DNA from: CAXXOK01 sp963664595
GTDB taxonomy: Bacteria > Bacillota > Clostridia > Christensenellales > Aristaeellaceae
DNA length: 64,000 nt
Reading direction: 5' to 3'
Assembly (NCBI GenBank): GCA_963664595.2
Contig: CAXXOK010000003.1
Location: 1-64,000, forward strand
Shown: positions 63,173 to 64,000 of the stretch, piece after piece
How positions within the stretch are numbered: the stretch's first letter is position 1
How the letters are laid out: every line of letters begins with the position of its first letter
Notes under the pieces: generated by a model
Databases searched by the model: none
Seen by the model: the letters and a program-made list of their open reading frames with translations, nothing else
Told to the model about the DNA's origin: nothing
Position numbers and translations under genes: made by a program

Positions 63173-63297
63173 CCTTGAAACTCTTGAGTCATAAGGCTTT
63201 GATCGCTGTTTTTAACGGCCGTTTGGAACAAAACACGGAACATTTCATCAAAAAACGGGCTTTTCTGCGCAAAAAAGGTCAGGCCCGTACAATAGCG

Positions 63298-63330
63298 AAA
63301 ACCCTCAAACCGTTATGGTTCAAGGGTTTT
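63298..63330 (-). terminator. terminator of tRNA-Arg supplied by the element side
   Basis: AAAACCCT (63298-63305) pairs with AGGGTTTT (63323-63330) around an internal AACC/GGTT stem. It follows the tRNA 3' end by four bases on the minus strand. The chromosome's original downstream sequence is now at the left attachment site. Confidence 0.65.
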
Positions 63331-63334
63331 CGTT

Positions 63335-63380
63335 TGGTGAGCCCGGCGGGATTCGAACCCACGACCTTTTGATTCGTAGT
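63335..63380. repeat. right attachment site within tRNA-Arg
   Basis: The 46 bases from the CCA end to the anticodon loop, repeated at 40415-40460 with one mismatch. Because the element carries this 3' half, the tRNA gene stays intact after insertion. Confidence 0.93.
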
Positions 63381-63411
63381 CAAACACTCTATCCAGCTGA
63401 GCTACGAGCCC
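63335..63411 (-). tRNA. tRNA-Arg (anticodon ACG), CCA encoded
   Basis: On the minus strand the 77 bases fold as a full cloverleaf. The acceptor is GGGCTCG with CGGGCTC, the D-arm holds GCTCAGCTGG, the anticodon arm is TTTGA-CTACGAA-TCAAA with ACG, and the T-arm has GGTTCGAATCC. Discriminator A and CCA end it. The A at position 34 would be read as inosine, decoding CGU, CGC and CGA. Confidence 0.97.
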
Positions 63412-63890
63412 ACATGCCGATTGACGTTCGTCAAAACAGCTTTCTTATTATAGCAGGAGAAGGAAAGAAATGCAACAGGATGGCGGCGGATTTCTGCAAA
63501 ATGTCAGAAAATTTCTTTTGGACGATTTCCGCCCTGCCGGTGAAACGGCTGGGAAGCCCGGTGAGATGGGCGCTCGCAGCCTTTTGCTCCGCGGCGCCAG
63601 GCAAACGCTGAATAAATCCCCTGCACGTTGGCGCGCTATCCTTCCGCCAGATTGCGTTTGCAAAAGCCTTGACGCAGCGCTGCTACTACGGCGGCTTTCG
63701 CAAACGAAATTTGACGAAAATCTAACGTGCCATTGCACCAACGCGCCATCAAACAAGCGCTTTACTCATCGTTTACCTTAGACGGCTTATGGTATCAAGC
63801 GCGAGATTCGGTTGGACCGCGAGCGAACAAACATCGGAAAGCATCAGGTAATGGAAACGATATTTGCTGTACTGTTGTAGTATCGTCGTA
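63412..63890. other. intergenic region right of tRNA-Arg, no gene called
   Basis: About 480 bases. Open frames on both strands (for example minus 63756-63448) have no ribosome site and read as serine/arginine-rich noise. I see no RNA family that I recognise. Confidence 0.4.
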
Positions 63891-63919
63891 TTGTAAAAGA
63901 AAAGCGCTGTCTATATAAT
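63891..63919 (+). promoter_or_regulatory. promoter of the last, partial gene
   Basis: TTGTAA (63891-63896), 17 bases, then a perfect TATAAT (63914-63919), 55 bases before the ATG at 63975. Confidence 0.7.
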
Positions 63920-63974
63920 AGGAACTAAATGATAGAAACCAACAGCAAGATCCAATCATCACAGGAGGACGCAT

Positions 63975-64000
63975 ATGAACCATCAGGCGTATCTGGAGCA
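63975..64000 (+). CDS. start of an unidentified gene, 3' partial
   Basis: ATG at 63975 follows ACAGGAGGAC; only eight codons (MNHQAYLE) are in the window, too few to identify it. Confidence 0.6.

Larger units (their letters stand above)
40415..63380. mobile_element. integrated mobilizable element in tRNA-Arg(ACG), about 23 kb
   Basis: It is bounded by 46-base direct repeats of the tRNA 3' half, with a tyrosine integrase next to the intact tRNA. The core holds a repressor, MOBV-like relaxase, CHC2 primase, VapE-type ATPase and integrase. Cargo includes Fic, AbiE, a BcgI-like restriction system, an OLD/UvrD pair and a holin-like gene. No type IV secretion or capsid genes are visible, so it fits an integrative mobilizable element rather than a self-transferring one. 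Base composition changes from GC-rich in the chromosome to AT-rich in the left cargo. Confidence 0.9.

Noticed and set aside
63448..63756. 103-codon minus-strand frame right of tRNA-Arg
   Set aside because: No ribosome site; Ser/Arg-rich translation without family likeness.

Overview
The window looks like chromosomal DNA of a GC-rich anaerobic Firmicute of the class Clostridia (a gut- or digester-type, carbohydrate-degrading relative of Oscillospirales or Christensenellales). The reasons are strong AGGAGG-type ribosome sites, LplB/YtcP-type sugar permeases without a linked ATPase, YesN-like AraC regulators, a glycyl radical enzyme with its activase, and a single-chain glycyl-tRNA synthetase. 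The exact genus cannot be told from this sequence.

Layout. 0-3 kb: a partial GNAT gene, then a lipoprotein esterase and a GH43 glycosidase, both broken by several single-base frameshifts. 3-14 kb: a serine hydrolase, a Rieske ferredoxin, a membrane AraC sensor-regulator divergent from an ABC sugar importer (binding protein plus two permeases), then an acyltransferase/sugar-symporter pair. 14-20.7 kb: two SHOCT membrane proteins, a flavin reductase, an aldo/keto reductase, recQ and a YaiI/DUF188 protein. 20.8-33.2 kb: a sugar-catabolism region with two AraC regulators, two sugar-phosphate isomerase-like proteins, two Gfo/Idh/MocA dehydrogenases, a GH4 alpha-galactosidase-like enzyme, a GH127 enzyme, and a glycyl radical enzyme with its activase. 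33.2-35 kb: a tandem structured repeat with an IS256-family element inserted. 35.2-38.2 kb: wbpD-wbpB-wbpA-like genes for a UDP-sugar acid. 38.7-40.1 kb: glycyl-tRNA synthetase.

From 40,415 to 63,380 lies an integrated mobilizable element of about 23 kb. A 46-bp copy of the 3' half of tRNA-Arg(ACG) marks the left end, and the intact tRNA-Arg with the adjacent tyrosine integrase marks the right end. The core module (XRE repressor, MOBV-type relaxase, CHC2 primase, VapE ATPase, integrase) is on the right. The middle carries a UviB-like holin, a sigma factor with a membrane partner, and a peptidoglycan-binding protein. The left carries a Fic protein, a second IS256 copy, and a tightly packed six-gene operon.

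That operon (44.0-52.5 kb), visibly more AT-rich than the chromosome, is the most interesting part: AbiEi antitoxin, AbiEii nucleotidyltransferase toxin, a BcgI-like nuclease-methylase fusion, its specificity subunit, an OLD-family ATPase/TOPRIM nuclease and a UvrD-like helicase (a Gabija-like pair). Genes overlap or nearly touch and share one recognisable promoter, so three anti-phage modules appear to be run as one unit. No type IV secretion genes are visible, so the element probably needs a helper for transfer.
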